Assembly: GCA_021770755.1 (NCBI GenBank)
Contig: JAETQI010000036.1
Location: 1-46,788, forward strand
Direction of reading: 5' to 3'
DNA: 46,788 nt
Origin: Lachnospiraceae bacterium
Lineage (GTDB): Bacteria; Bacillota; Clostridia; Lachnospirales; Lachnospiraceae
Shown piece after piece: positions 1 through 8,538 of the stretch (position 1 is the first letter of the stretch; each line of letters begins with the position of its first letter). The notes under the pieces are model-generated. The model searched no databases. It was given only the letters and a program-made list of their open reading frames with translations, and was not told the origin of the DNA. The position numbers were made by a program, and so were the translations under genes.

Positions 1-685
1 GTTCCTTAACCATGCGGTCAGCGCTGAGCTCATACATCGTATTGGCGGCGGATTCCATATATTGATTTGTCGTAGCCATAGCCTTCAACTCCTCCCATGT
101 CTTAGCCTTAAAGAGTCTTGCCCACTGGTCGATCCGGTATAGGCGGTCCTCCTCGGTGGCGAGTTTGATACTATTTAATTCTACCACAGACAGCCACATC
201 TTGTCTGTATAAATCCTGTGATTTTTCACATTCTGCATCTTGTATGTGGCATAAAATTCGGGGGCATCTTCAAAAAGGGAAAAGTCGATAAAACCGATGT
301 GCACCGCAGGAGGCAGGTCGATGTAATTGGCGCCTCTGGTGAGGCTGTCAAATGAGCGGCACAGATAACTTAGGGAGCGCTCCTTCCAGTTGCCGTAGTT
401 GATGACCTGCATCTCAAGATCCAGATGCGTCTTCTTATTGACAGTGACCTCCACGTCAAGTACAAAGGTCTTGTCGTCGATGGATTCCCCGAGAATGATC
501 GGATTTGCGATCTCCACGTCGAGTGTTTCGGGATCCAGATGGAGCAGGGAGCCGACAAGTCCTGCAAGAACCTTTTTGTTTTTCTGCAAAACGGCACGGA
601 ACATGTAGTCGTTTGTCATGTTGTATGGGATCTCGCCGCTGGCGTTGACAAAAGACGGCGTTGGGGTAGTATTTGAGTGGTTCAT
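1..685 (-). CDS. Rpn-family PD-(D/E)XK nuclease/putative transposase, 3' end cut by window edge
   Basis: Reading the minus strand from an ATG at 683-685 gives an open frame of 228 codons that runs off the window. The N-terminal part contains NDYMFRAVL, like the D-x-x-F-K/R-x-x-(F/L) opening of the Rpn (recombination-promoting nuclease, PDDEXK_2) family. About residues 75-95 contain VLDVEV followed by HLDLEMQV, which matches the family's D...(D/E)xQ nuclease core. Members are DNA endonucleases that stimulate recombination and are often annotated as transposases. They occur in many scattered copies in Clostridia. The upstream AAAGGA is a modest ribosome binding site. A decayed relative lies upstream at about 930-1110. 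The family call rests on motif recognition; the C-terminal part is outside the window. Confidence 0.8.
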   Translation of the reverse strand, partial: MNHSNTTPTPSFVNASGEIPYNMTNDYMFRAVLQKNKKVLAGLVGSLLHLDPETLDVEIANPIILGESIDDKTFVLDVEVTVNKKTHLDLEMQVINYGNWKERSLSYLCRSFDSLTRGANYIDLPPAVHIGFIDFSLFEDAPEFYATYKMQNVKNHRIYTDKMWLSVVELNSIKLATEEDRLYRIDQWARLFKAKTWEELKAMATTNQYMESAANTMYELSADRMVKE

Positions 686-930
686 ATGTTAAGTATGTCC
701 TTTCCGGTTCAGTAATATTTTTATGTCCGATCGGTGTGGAGCACATCGTAACATATTAGAAAAACATCTGTCTACCCAAATGTAAAAATTCATACGTGAA
801 ATGTCAAAAATAATACAAATTCGGCAGTAATTCGTTTGAATTATTGCAGTTCATATACTGGGGTGGGGCTTTCGATGCGATTGCTATATTTTGGTCGTTA
901 AACAATGCGGCAGATTACGCTGGATAAATC
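686..930. other. Intergenic DNA between the Rpn-type gene and its decayed relative
   Basis: AT-rich sequence that should hold the promoter and leader of the Rpn-type gene on the minus strand. I see no convincing -35/-10 pair, no hairpin with a T-tract and no coding frame with a ribosome binding site. Confidence 0.4.
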
Positions 931-1110
931 TTCGTGTCAGTCTTTTCTTCAAAGAGCTTTGCCTGCTGGCTGATCCTGCATGGCAAAGCTTCTTTGGCGG
1001 CGGGGTCAATTTTATCGATTTCTTCCTATTGTAAGACGTACCTAAATTTTACGCCAACGACGCTTTTCAGGATATATGTGTCAAATTCAGCCGACGCAGC
1101 CCACTATGCC
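930..1110 (-). pseudogene. Decayed fragment of a second Rpn-type nuclease gene
   Basis: The minus strand around 1095-940 translates to pieces that line up with residues near 135-190 of the gene at 1-685. AEFDTYILKSVV matches PEFYATYKMQNV, and CRISQQAKLFEEKT matches YRIDQWARLFKAKT, in the same order and spacing, with a TAG stop between the two blocks. The DNA similarity is visible directly: CTTCAAAGAGCTTTGCC here against CTTAAAGAGTCTTGCCC near 108. No start and no continuous frame remain, so this is a relic. It suggests past duplication or insertion of this family upstream of the flagellin cluster. The boundaries are approximate. Confidence 0.6.
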
Positions 1111-1255
1111 GCCTTCATTTAGCACAAATCTTCCATGAACTGTGACGCACATCTGACGAAAAGCATTTTTCAAACACGCTCTGCAAAAGAAACTGACACA
1201 AATTGCGCCAATTAAATATACGAATAAAAAAATATAAAAAGTTTTCAGACAACTA

Positions 1256-1282
1256 TAAAGTATATTGGGTATTGTCCGATAT
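1256..1282 (+). promoter_or_regulatory. Sigma-28 type promoter of the first flagellin gene
   Basis: TAAA (1256-1259), 15 bases, TCCGATAT (1275-1282), followed by AATAAG. This fits the Gram-positive SigD/FliA consensus TAAA-N15-GCCGATAA with one or two differences. It leaves a leader of about 180 bases before the flagellin start at 1471. Confidence 0.85.
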
Positions 1283-1438
1283 AATAAGTGAATGGAAACA
1301 GAAATGAGACCATTCATCAAAACCGGTAAAAACTTTAAGTGGATGCCGAAATGGAATTTAAAGCATTTTCCGGGGAATATAAAAACTTAATATAGTAAAA
1401 TTTTGTGTAACAAATGGGGCGAAGGGAATCGCCGACAT

Positions 1439-1463
1439 CCGTATGCGGGGGAGTCGCATGCGG
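1439..1463 (+). promoter_or_regulatory. Leader hairpin presenting the ribosome binding site of the first flagellin
   Basis: CCGTATGC (1439-1446) pairs with GCATGCGG (1456-1463), eight pairs including one G-U. The nine-base loop GGGGGAGTC contains the only good Shine-Dalgarno-like sequence. The stem ends 8 bases before the ATG at 1471. A GGA in a hairpin loop at the ribosome binding site is the kind of site CsrA binds in the Bacillus hag leader, so CsrA/FliW-type control is possible. That is inference: neither csrA nor fliW is in this window. Confidence 0.5.
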
Positions 1464-1470
1464 TAATTAT

Positions 1471-2895
1471 ATGGTAGTACAGCACAATCTTAGAGCAATG
1501 AACGCAAACAGAATGTTAGGAATCACAACAGGTGTTTTGTCAAAGTCTTCAGAGAAGCTTTCTTCTGGTTACAAGATCAACCGCGCGGCAGATGATGCGG
1601 CAGGGCTTGCGATTTCAGAGAAGATGAGAAAACAGGTGAGAGGTCTCACACAGGCTTCCTCCAACGCTGAGGACGGCATCAGTGCAGTGCAGACAGCAGA
1701 AGGCGCTCTGACAGAAGTGCATGATATGTTACAGAGAATGAATGAGCTTGCAGTGAAGGCAGCGAACGGAACGAACGCTTTGTCTGACCGTCAGACGATC
1801 CAGGACGAAGTTACCCAGCTCCTTACTGAAATCGATAGAGTAGCAGAGACAACCAAGTTTAACGAGATCTACCTCTTGAAGGGCGACGCGAACAGGGTTG
1901 AGAAGTATCTTGCGGCGAAGGATGCAGGCATCGAGGGAACGCTTCAGGATGGCGCGACATTTGCGACATTTACTATGAATGCTTTGCAGTTCGGTGACAG
2001 CATCAAGATTGGTGGTAAGGAGTACCAGATTGGTAAGACTGTAGCTGAGGGTGGTGATACAGCCGTTAAGGATATGATTACCCAGTCAGCGGCAGCAGGT
2101 GAGCTTATTACAATCGATGGTGTTCAATATACAGTAGCTAGTGATCCAACGACTGAAAATGAAGACAAAAATATTTTAACGGCTGCCAATATTGCATCGA
2201 AAGTAGTGGAGCAGAGTTCAGTACTGTATAAAGGAAACACATATCATATAATGAAAGACGAGAAAAGCGTTAATGGAGCGGCTCAAAAGGATGGAGTGGA
2301 TGATGTGGATGCATCTGTCATCACAGCGGCAAAGGCATATTCAATGATTCGTCAGGAGCTTGCACTTGCAAACAGTATCGGAGCAAAGGCAGGCGGAAAT
2401 GCTGATGTAGATGACGTAGATTTGGCAACTGATCCTGAAAAGGCAATTTTTGCTATAACACAAAAAGGCAAATACGACGTCCAGGAATCACTCACTTTCA
2501 ACGTTCACGTAGGTGCAGATGCAGACATGACAAACAAGATCGGTATCACGATCGATGCGCTGGATACCAGGGGGTTAGGCATCAATGGTCTAAATGTTGC
2601 GGACAGTACAGGAACATATGCGACTTACGCAGTCGATTCTATCGCAGAGGCGATCGCACATGTTTCCCAGCAGCGGTCTATGATCGGTGCGATCCAGAAC
2701 AGATTAGAGCATACCATTAATAACCTGGATAACGTTGTTGAGAACACGACAGCCGCAGAGAGCCAGATCCGTGATACAGACATGGCAACTGAGATGGTGA
2801 AATACTCGAATGCAAATATCCTTCAGCAGGCTGGACAGTCCATGCTGGCACAGTCCAACCAGGCAAATCAGGGTGTACTTAGCTTACTGCAGTAA
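1471..2895 (+). CDS. fliC: Flagellin A, 474 aa
   Basis: Flagellar filament subunit, exported unfolded through the flagellar type III apparatus. It starts with MVVQHNLRAMNANR and carries the conserved D0/D1 N-terminal helices ([20 protein letters not shown], residues about 30-50) and C-terminal helices ([20 protein letters not shown], then ...[20 protein letters not shown]). The middle, about residues 150-370, is a variable surface domain that includes a segment GDSIKIGGKEYQIGKT shared in style with flagellin D. I chose ATG 1471 over an in-frame upstream ATG at 1414 because flagellins begin MVVQHN-like and the 19 extra residues contain two cysteines and no family similarity. It is preceded by a sigma-28 promoter and followed by a strong terminator, so it is probably monocistronic. 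It has no cysteine, unlike flagellins B and C next door. Confidence 0.95.
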   Translation: MVVQHNLRAMNANRMLGITTGVLSKSSEKLSSGYKINRAADDAAGLAISEKMRKQVRGLTQASSNAEDGISAVQTAEGALTEVHDMLQRMNELAVKAANGTNALSDRQTIQDEVTQLLTEIDRVAETTKFNEIYLLKGDANRVEKYLAAKDAGIEGTLQDGATFATFTMNALQFGDSIKIGGKEYQIGKTVAEGGDTAVKDMITQSAAAGELITIDGVQYTVASDPTTENEDKNILTAANIASKVVEQSSVLYKGNTYHIMKDEKSVNGAAQKDGVDDVDASVITAAKAYSMIRQELALANSIGAKAGGNADVDDVDLATDPEKAIFAITQKGKYDVQESLTFNVHVGADADMTNKIGITIDALDTRGLGINGLNVADSTGTYATYAVDSIAEAIAHVSQQRSMIGAIQNRLEHTINNLDNVVENTTAAESQIRDTDMATEMVKYSNANILQQAGQSMLAQSNQANQGVLSLLQ

Positions 2896-2939
2896 TCACC
2901 GATTCCACAGGAAGGGAACGTTAATTTCTACCATGATTA

Positions 2940-2972
2940 AGAGACTGCTGATATTTCAGCAGTCTCTTTTTT
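2940..2972 (+). terminator. Intrinsic terminator after flagellin A
   Basis: Perfect 11-bp stem AGAGACTGCTG / CAGCAGTCTCT with a 6-base loop, ending in a run of six T. Confidence 0.9.
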
Positions 2973-3139
2973 GCACAGTCCTATGCAGAGGGAGTATGAC
3001 ACCAAAATGGTGCATATTTTATTTTTTCTGCAAACGCTAATTATGGAAAATGCAAAAGGAATTCGTCATTTTTCATAAAAATAATGAAAGAAAGGATACT
3101 TGAACAGGTCTTTGGCAGATATCAAGGAGGATGAATGTC

Positions 3140-4606
3140 ATGAGAATACAGCATAATATAGAAGCAATGAATGCAAACCGCCAGTTGAATATTACAGGAG
3201 GATTCCTTGCAAAATCAGCCAGAAACCTCTCAAGCGGTTATAAGATCAATATAGCGGCGGATGATGCGGCGGGTCTCTCCATATCAGAGAAGATGCGCAA
3301 GCAGGTTCGCGGGCTGACACAGGCGTCCACGAACTCCGAGGACGGGATTTCCATAATACAGATCGCAGACGGCGCCCTGGCGGAAGTGCACGATATGATC
3401 GACCGGTGTCTGGAGCTGTCTGTACAGGCGTCAAATGGTACCAATAGTGCATCTGACAGAGAGAAGATCCAGGACGAGATCAACCAGATCATCACGGAGA
3501 TCGATATGATCAAAGAGCGGACGATGTTCAACGAAGTCAATGTGCTCAAAGGGATCGGCGTGTATGCGCCGGACAAGATCGTTCGGAGTATGTTTCCTGT
3601 AGGAAGTCTGCCGGACTGGGTGGACTGTCCATCGATCAAGTATGAGAATGAACAAGATGGGAAAACAGTATTCGCGGAGAAATATACGGGTACGAACAAA
3701 AAGGGCGATCAGGGTACTTTCACTGCAGCAAGCATGGATTTTACGGATTATGCGGCGAATAAGAATGATCTGTATGGAAAAGGGTTCAGCACGACATGCT
3801 GTACATGCAATAATTATTATTGCGTGGAGTTTACAAAGGGTACGGGGCCGCAGCCGCCTATTCAGTCAGGAAGTTCCTACATTTATCAGTTGGGGATAGA
3901 CAATATCAATACGGCATCGGATCTGATCGACGCGATTCTGGATCTGACAAAGGGCACGAACTTTCCAGGAAATCCGGCAGATCATTTTACCGAGCTGGTA
4001 AAGGATCCGGCAAATCCCAACAAGCTCTGGGTGTATGATAATCGTATTGGACAAAAACCGTATCCCAAGGGCGATCAGGGATTGTTTGCGGCGGGTGTCA
4101 TGTACGAGCAGGAAAAGGTGATTCCCGGCTCGCGCGAGAATCCGCAGCAGCTCGCCCTGCAGGTGGGTGCGGATACAGGAAATCAGATGATCCTGAAGAT
4201 GGCAGTCATATCGAGCCATGCACTTGGCATAGACACGGTGGACGTGCGGGGCGGATATGTCTATGAGAGACAGGTCGTGCGTACGTCAAAAGGTGAATAC
4301 AGGAGACTCACGGTCGAGGTGAGCGGCGCAGACCAGGCGATCCGGGCGTTTAGCAATGCGAAGGACAAGGTCAGCAAGGAGCGCAGCCGTCTTGGTGCAT
4401 ACCAGAACCGTCTGGAACACACAGTGGGCAATCTGGACAACGTTGTGGAGAACACGACGGCAGCCGAGAGTCAGATCCGCGATACGGATATGGCAAAAGA
4501 GATGGTGCAGTATTCGAATAAGAATATTCTCCAGCAGGCAGGCCAGTCAATGCTCTCACAGGCAAACCAGTCGAGACAGGGAATCCTGTCCTTACTGTCG
4601 GCGTAA
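3140..4606 (+). CDS. fliC: Flagellin B with cysteine cluster, 488 aa
   Basis: Flagellin with intact terminal domains: MRIQHNIEAMNANRQLNI at the start, [18 protein letters not shown], and the C-terminal [20 protein letters not shown] and SQANQSRQGILSLLSA. The start at 3140 is preferred over an ATG at 3131 because AAGGAGG (3124-3130) then sits 9 bases away and the protein begins at the family position. The exposed domain (about 150-370) contains STTCCTC followed by YYC, that is C220, C221, C223 and C228. With Cys in IDRCLEL and VDCPS this makes six cysteines, rare in flagellins. It is a close paralogue of flagellin C (4825-6285), the two sharing IGVYAPD, FPVGSLPDWV, LYGKGFSTTCCTC and the whole C-terminal domain, so it is probably a tandem duplication. 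No convincing sigma-28 promoter is seen upstream. Confidence 0.93.
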   Translation: MRIQHNIEAMNANRQLNITGGFLAKSARNLSSGYKINIAADDAAGLSISEKMRKQVRGLTQASTNSEDGISIIQIADGALAEVHDMIDRCLELSVQASNGTNSASDREKIQDEINQIITEIDMIKERTMFNEVNVLKGIGVYAPDKIVRSMFPVGSLPDWVDCPSIKYENEQDGKTVFAEKYTGTNKKGDQGTFTAASMDFTDYAANKNDLYGKGFSTTCCTCNNYYCVEFTKGTGPQPPIQSGSSYIYQLGIDNINTASDLIDAILDLTKGTNFPGNPADHFTELVKDPANPNKLWVYDNRIGQKPYPKGDQGLFAAGVMYEQEKVIPGSRENPQQLALQVGADTGNQMILKMAVISSHALGIDTVDVRGGYVYERQVVRTSKGEYRRLTVEVSGADQAIRAFSNAKDKVSKERSRLGAYQNRLEHTVGNLDNVVENTTAAESQIRDTDMAKEMVQYSNKNILQQAGQSMLSQANQSRQGILSLLSA

Positions 4607-4624
4607 TTAAATATTTTGGCGGAA

Positions 4625-4661
4625 ACAGCCCCTGGGTGTTAGACACCTGGGGGCTGTTTTT
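4625..4661 (+). terminator. Intrinsic terminator after flagellin B
   Basis: 15-bp stem (4625-4639 with 4643-4657, two G-U pairs), 3-base loop TAG, then TTTTT. Confidence 0.9.
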
Positions 4662-4683
4662 GCACATTTTTGTAAAATAATAT

Positions 4684-4710
4684 TAAGTTTTTCAAGAAAT
4701 GCGCCGATAA
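4684..4710 (+). promoter_or_regulatory. Sigma-28 type promoter of flagellin C
   Basis: TAAG (4684-4687), 15 bases, GCCGATAA (4703-4710): an exact match to the consensus -10. It lies directly behind the flagellin B terminator. A 10-bp palindrome ACTCGCGAGT sits in the leader at 4756-4765. Confidence 0.9.
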
Positions 4711-4824
4711 TCAAGATAAGGTTGAGTGCTATCTAAACAGTGCTGTACCTTTATAACTCGCGAGTAACATACCGTTATCCGGCTTGGGTTATATGCGACC
4801 AGAATGTTAAGGAGGATGATGGTC

Positions 4825-6285
4825 ATGAGGATACAACATAATATCAGGGCAATGAACGCGGACCGCCAGTTAGGCATGACGGAAGGGATTCTGGGAAGAT
4901 CCGCGGAGAAGCTCTCAAGCGGGTACAAAGTAAACAGGGCGGCGGATGATGCCGCGGGCTTGAGCATATCAGAAAAGATGCGAAAGCAGATCCGCGGGCT
5001 GACACAGGCGTCCGCAAACTCAGAGGACGGAATATCGATGATCCAGATCGCGGATGGGGCGCTGACGGAGGTGCACGATATGATCGACCGTTGCCTGGAA
5101 CTGTCCGTCCAGGCATCAAATGGCACCAACAGCATATCGGACAGACAGAAGATCCAGGACGAGATCGACCAGATCATCACGGAGATCGATGCGATCAAGG
5201 AGCGCACGAAATTTAATGAGATCCAGGTGCTCAAAGGGATCGGCGTGTATGCGCCCGACAGGGTGGTAAGAAGCCTGTTCCCGGTAGGAAGCCTGCCGGA
5301 CTGGGTGGAGTGCCCGTCTATTAAGTATGAGAACGAAGTTGACGGAGAGACGGTACTGTTTGAAGAGTATACAGACGGCGCAGGTGGCAGGCATGTTGCC
5401 GCCAGTATGGATTTTAAGGAATTTTCAAACGATACGAAAGCGGATCTTTATGGCAAAGGATTTAGTACAACGTGCTGTACCTGTGATAAATTCTATTGTG
5501 TGGAGTTTACAAGCGGCACTGGTGCGCAGGCGCCTGTTATTTCGGGTAATTCATTTGTATTTAAGTTGGGAATAGATGATATTCATTCTGCCTCGGATCT
5601 GGTGGATGCAATCATTCAGCTTACGACAAGTAATACTGGAAATCCGGGAAATCCAGATGATCATTTTACAGTGTTGGAAAAGGATGCGGCAAATCCGAAC
5701 AAGCTCTGGGTGTATGATAACCGTACATGGGCAACGCCTACTCCAAGTAGGGGGGAAGGACTTTTTGCAGCCGGCGTCATGTACGAGATGGAAAAGGTCA
5801 TACCTGGTTCGCACGAGGAACCGCTGCAGGTCGCACTGCAGGTTGGCGCGGACACGGGAAACCAGATGATCCTAAAGATGGCGACCATATCAAGTCATGC
5901 GCTCGGTATAGACAATATCGATGTGCGCGGGGGATACATTTATGAGAGACAGGTCGTGCGGACGTCGAAGGGGGAATACAGGAGACTTACAGTACAAGTC
6001 AGCGGAGCAGACCAGGCGATCAGGGCATTTGGCAACGCAAAAGACAAGGTCAGTGCGGAGCGGAGCCGCCTTGGCGCATATCAGAACCGTCTGGAGCACA
6101 CGGTTGACAATCTGAACAATGTCGTGGAGAACACGACGGCTTCCGAGAGCAGGATCCGGGATACGGATATGGCTCGTGAGATGGTGCTGTACGCCAACCG
6201 CAATATACTCCTGCAGTCGGGACAGGCGATGCTCGCACAGGCGAACCAGTCCGGGCAGGGTATTCTGTCACTGTTGTCAGCGTGA
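4825..6285 (+). CDS. fliC: Flagellin C with cysteine cluster, 486 aa
   Basis: Flagellin, closest relative of flagellin B. It has D0/D1 helices at both ends ([75 protein letters not shown]). The central domain repeats the FSTTCCTC...YC motif, giving C217, C218, C220 and C225, and the Cys in IDRCLEL and VECPS are also kept. The start at 4825 is chosen over in-frame ATGs at 4804, 4816 and 4819 because AAGGAGG at 4809-4815 is then 9 bases away and the MRIQHN start is aligned with flagellin B. It has its own sigma-28 promoter. Whether the cysteines form disulfides or bind metal outside the cell cannot be read from the sequence. Confidence 0.94.
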   Translation: MRIQHNIRAMNADRQLGMTEGILGRSAEKLSSGYKVNRAADDAAGLSISEKMRKQIRGLTQASANSEDGISMIQIADGALTEVHDMIDRCLELSVQASNGTNSISDRQKIQDEIDQIITEIDAIKERTKFNEIQVLKGIGVYAPDRVVRSLFPVGSLPDWVECPSIKYENEVDGETVLFEEYTDGAGGRHVAASMDFKEFSNDTKADLYGKGFSTTCCTCDKFYCVEFTSGTGAQAPVISGNSFVFKLGIDDIHSASDLVDAIIQLTTSNTGNPGNPDDHFTVLEKDAANPNKLWVYDNRTWATPTPSRGEGLFAAGVMYEMEKVIPGSHEEPLQVALQVGADTGNQMILKMATISSHALGIDNIDVRGGYIYERQVVRTSKGEYRRLTVQVSGADQAIRAFGNAKDKVSAERSRLGAYQNRLEHTVDNLNNVVENTTASESRIRDTDMAREMVLYANRNILLQSGQAMLAQANQSGQGILSLLSA

Positions 6286-6359
6286 TTGAATAGTCAATAG
6301 ACAATGCAAACTTTATAGAACATACAAGAAAGCTAAATCCGGCGATTCCGGTAGCAGCA

Positions 6360-6389
6360 AAAAGCCGTCATATAACTGACGGCTTTTTG
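6360..6389. terminator. Bidirectional terminator between convergent flagellins C and D
   Basis: AAAAAGCCGTCA (6360-6371) and TGACGGCTTTTT (6378-6389) form a perfect 12-bp stem with a 6-base loop and T-tracts on both strands. It serves flagellin C on the plus strand and flagellin D on the minus strand. Confidence 0.92.
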
Positions 6390-6404
6390 CATGGAAATGG
6401 TTCT

Positions 6405-7931
6405 TTAACCTAACAGGCTGAGGACACCCTGATTGGACTGATTGCCCTGTGCCAGCATGGACTGACCTGCCTGTGAGAGAATGTTGGCATTGGAGTATTT
6501 TACCATCTCTGTCGCCATATCCGTATCGCGGATCTGGCTCTCTGCGGCTGTCGTGTTCTCCACAACATTGTCCAGGTTGTTGATCGTATGCTCTAAACGG
6601 TTCTGGACTGCGCCGAGCAGGGAACGCTGCGCCGATACGGTTGCGATGGCATCTGCGATGGAATCGATCGCGTAAGTGGCGCTTGCGCCTGTTGAATCCT
6701 TTACGTTCAGTCCGTCTATGCCGAGTCCGGCTGTGTCGAGCGCCTTGATACCCACGCTGATCTTGTTGGTCATGTCCGCGTCTGCGCCTACGTGGAGCGA
6801 GAAGTTGAAGTCCTCTTTTGCGGTGTACTGGCCTTTGTCGAAGGTGAAGGTGACTTTCTTCGCGTCCGTGATTGGCGTTGTATCCGCGGCGGTTGACAGA
6901 TTAAGGGTTTTAGTGGCGTCTGCAGCATCTTTTATGATAATATCTACATCGGAATTCTCCTTGTTTGCTCCGATATTGTTTGCCAGACCGAGTTCCTGAC
7001 GGATCATCTTATATGCCTGCAGGTCTGTGATGTAGGAGGGATTGATATCATCGATATCATCACCATTTTGCAGTGGTGGGCGGGCAGTAGTGTTATCTAC
7101 AAGTGTATGGTATGTTTTGCCATTGTAAATGGCGGTACTGCCTGCTTGTATCTTTTCCATAATGTTGGAGAGTAACAGCATATTCTTGTCTGCGTTCTCC
7201 TGTGAACTGTCAGTGACGATCGTGTATTGTGTACCATCAACATCGATATGTGCGCCTCCCATTACCGCAGCGTTTAGGGCGTCTGGGGCGTTTAGGTCAT
7301 TTGCTGTAAACTGACCGTTTGTCATAGCTTTGATAATGGCGTCCTGTGTCAGCTCTTCAAAATGAGAACAGATTGTATACTCCCTCCCGGCGATCGTAAT
7401 ACTGTCGCCATTCTTAAGCGCAGTCATCGTAAATGACGCCCGTGTCGCATTCTGTGTGATCGTACCCTCCAGACCGGCGTCCTTGGCGTTCAGATACCTG
7501 GTCACTTTGTCGGTATCTCCTTTTAATAGATACATTTCATTGAATTTCGTCGTCTCGGATACGCGGTCGATCTCCGTGAGGAGCTGGTCTACCTCATCCT
7601 GGATCGTCTGGCGGTCGGAGAGCGCGTTGGTGCCGTTTGACGCTTTGGTCGCAAGCTCGTTCATGCGCTGCAGCATATCATGCACTTCGGTGAGTGCGCC
7701 CTCTGCTGTCTGTACTGCGCTGATGCCGTCCTCTGAGTTCAGGGAAGCCTGTGATAAGCCGCGGATCTGTTTTCGCATCTTTTCGGAGATGGAAAGACCG
7801 GCTGCGTCGTCCGCTGCGCGGTTTACCTTGTAACCTGACGACAGCTTTTCGGCTGATTTGGATAGCGTTCCCTGCGTGATGCCCAACATTCTGTTGGCGT
7901 TCATTGCCCTGAGATTGTGTTGTACTACCAT
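6405..7931 (-). CDS. fliC: Flagellin D, 508 aa
   Basis: Flagellin on the minus strand, converging on flagellin C. It starts [20 protein letters not shown] with ribosome binding site GGAGGT 9 bases upstream; the in-frame ATG at 7946 overlaps that site and is rejected. The conserved N-terminus ([20 protein letters not shown]) and C-terminus ([20 protein letters not shown] ... [16 protein letters not shown]) are intact. The central domain (about 150-390) carries NGDSITIAGREYTI and DVDGTQYTIV segments, similar in pattern to flagellin A, and SLHVGADADMTNKI as in A. A and D are thus related copies in opposite orientation with B and C between them. It has its own sigma-28 promoter at 8100-8126. One Cys, in YTICSHFE. 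Confidence 0.95.
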   Translation of the reverse strand: MVVQHNLRAMNANRMLGITQGTLSKSAEKLSSGYKVNRAADDAAGLSISEKMRKQIRGLSQASLNSEDGISAVQTAEGALTEVHDMLQRMNELATKASNGTNALSDRQTIQDEVDQLLTEIDRVSETTKFNEMYLLKGDTDKVTRYLNAKDAGLEGTITQNATRASFTMTALKNGDSITIAGREYTICSHFEELTQDAIIKAMTNGQFTANDLNAPDALNAAVMGGAHIDVDGTQYTIVTDSSQENADKNMLLLSNIMEKIQAGSTAIYNGKTYHTLVDNTTARPPLQNGDDIDDINPSYITDLQAYKMIRQELGLANNIGANKENSDVDIIIKDAADATKTLNLSTAADTTPITDAKKVTFTFDKGQYTAKEDFNFSLHVGADADMTNKISVGIKALDTAGLGIDGLNVKDSTGASATYAIDSIADAIATVSAQRSLLGAVQNRLEHTINNLDNVVENTTAAESQIRDTDMATEMVKYSNANILSQAGQSMLAQGNQSNQGVLSLLG

Positions 7932-8099
7932 AATAAATACCTCCATGTGTTTCTATGGTGATTGGTTGCCAAATGGACAGCGCATTACTCCAGGGACAAT
8001 TCCTTTTGCCCGTTGGCTTTCCAGCAGGTACTGCATCCGCCATTCTTTGTAAACTGGTGCTATATAATCTGCATCATATGCAAGACTATATTAACATAT

Positions 8100-8126
8100 A
8101 TATCGGATGATATCCACTCATTCTTA
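8100..8126 (-). promoter_or_regulatory. Sigma-28 type promoter of flagellin D
   Basis: On the minus strand: TAAG (8126-8123), 15 bases, TCCGATAT (8107-8100). It leaves a leader of about 165 bases to the ATG at 7931. Confidence 0.87.
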
Positions 8127-8357
8127 AACAATTTTATATGTTTTTGTGAAAACGGTTACTGTTGACACCGGACTGGGCATTTCCTGCTAAATCCGTATGA
8201 AAACGTATATATTGCAAATTACCATACGTCCAGCAATGCGGACGCCTCTCTCTGCTACGGATCTTTCGCAGATTGTGACACACATCGGACAGGAATGATC
8301 AATTAAATTTTTCTGTTGTTTTTTCAGCTATTTTCGTATAAAATATAGATATACCAT

Positions 8358-8384
8358 TAATTTTTCAATAGAATTTGACGATAT
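8358..8384 (+). promoter_or_regulatory. Sigma-28 type promoter of the flaG-fliD-fliS gene run
   Basis: TAAT (8358-8361), 15 bases, GACGATAT (8377-8384). It is divergent from the flagellin D promoter about 230 bases away. I see nothing else in the 8127-8357 gap. Confidence 0.83.
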
Positions 8385-8538
8385 AGTAAATGAAATTATT
8401 TAGATTGCAGTTTGTTTGATGAAGTTGGTAACTGTTTGGGACAGGATTTTGCGGGGCATCGCGTCTGCGGGAATGAGGGACTGAACGGTTAAGAGAATTG
8501 CATGAAGAATGCGCATGCGTGACATGGAGGTGATTAGC

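Noticed and set aside
934-1122. 62-residue plus-strand open frame
   Set aside because: No ribosome binding site; it covers the relic of the Rpn-type gene on the other strand.
1087-1320. 77-residue hydrophobic minus-strand open frame
   Set aside because: It overlaps the flagellin A promoter and lacks a ribosome binding site.
3076-3100. TAAA-N15-GGATACTT as a sigma-28 promoter for flagellin B
   Set aside because: The -10 lacks the CGATA core found in all other sites of the window.
3238-3699. Minus-strand open frames across flagellins B, C, A, D and F
   Set aside because: They recur at the same place in each flagellin because the conserved ends have open antisense frames; no ribosome binding sites.
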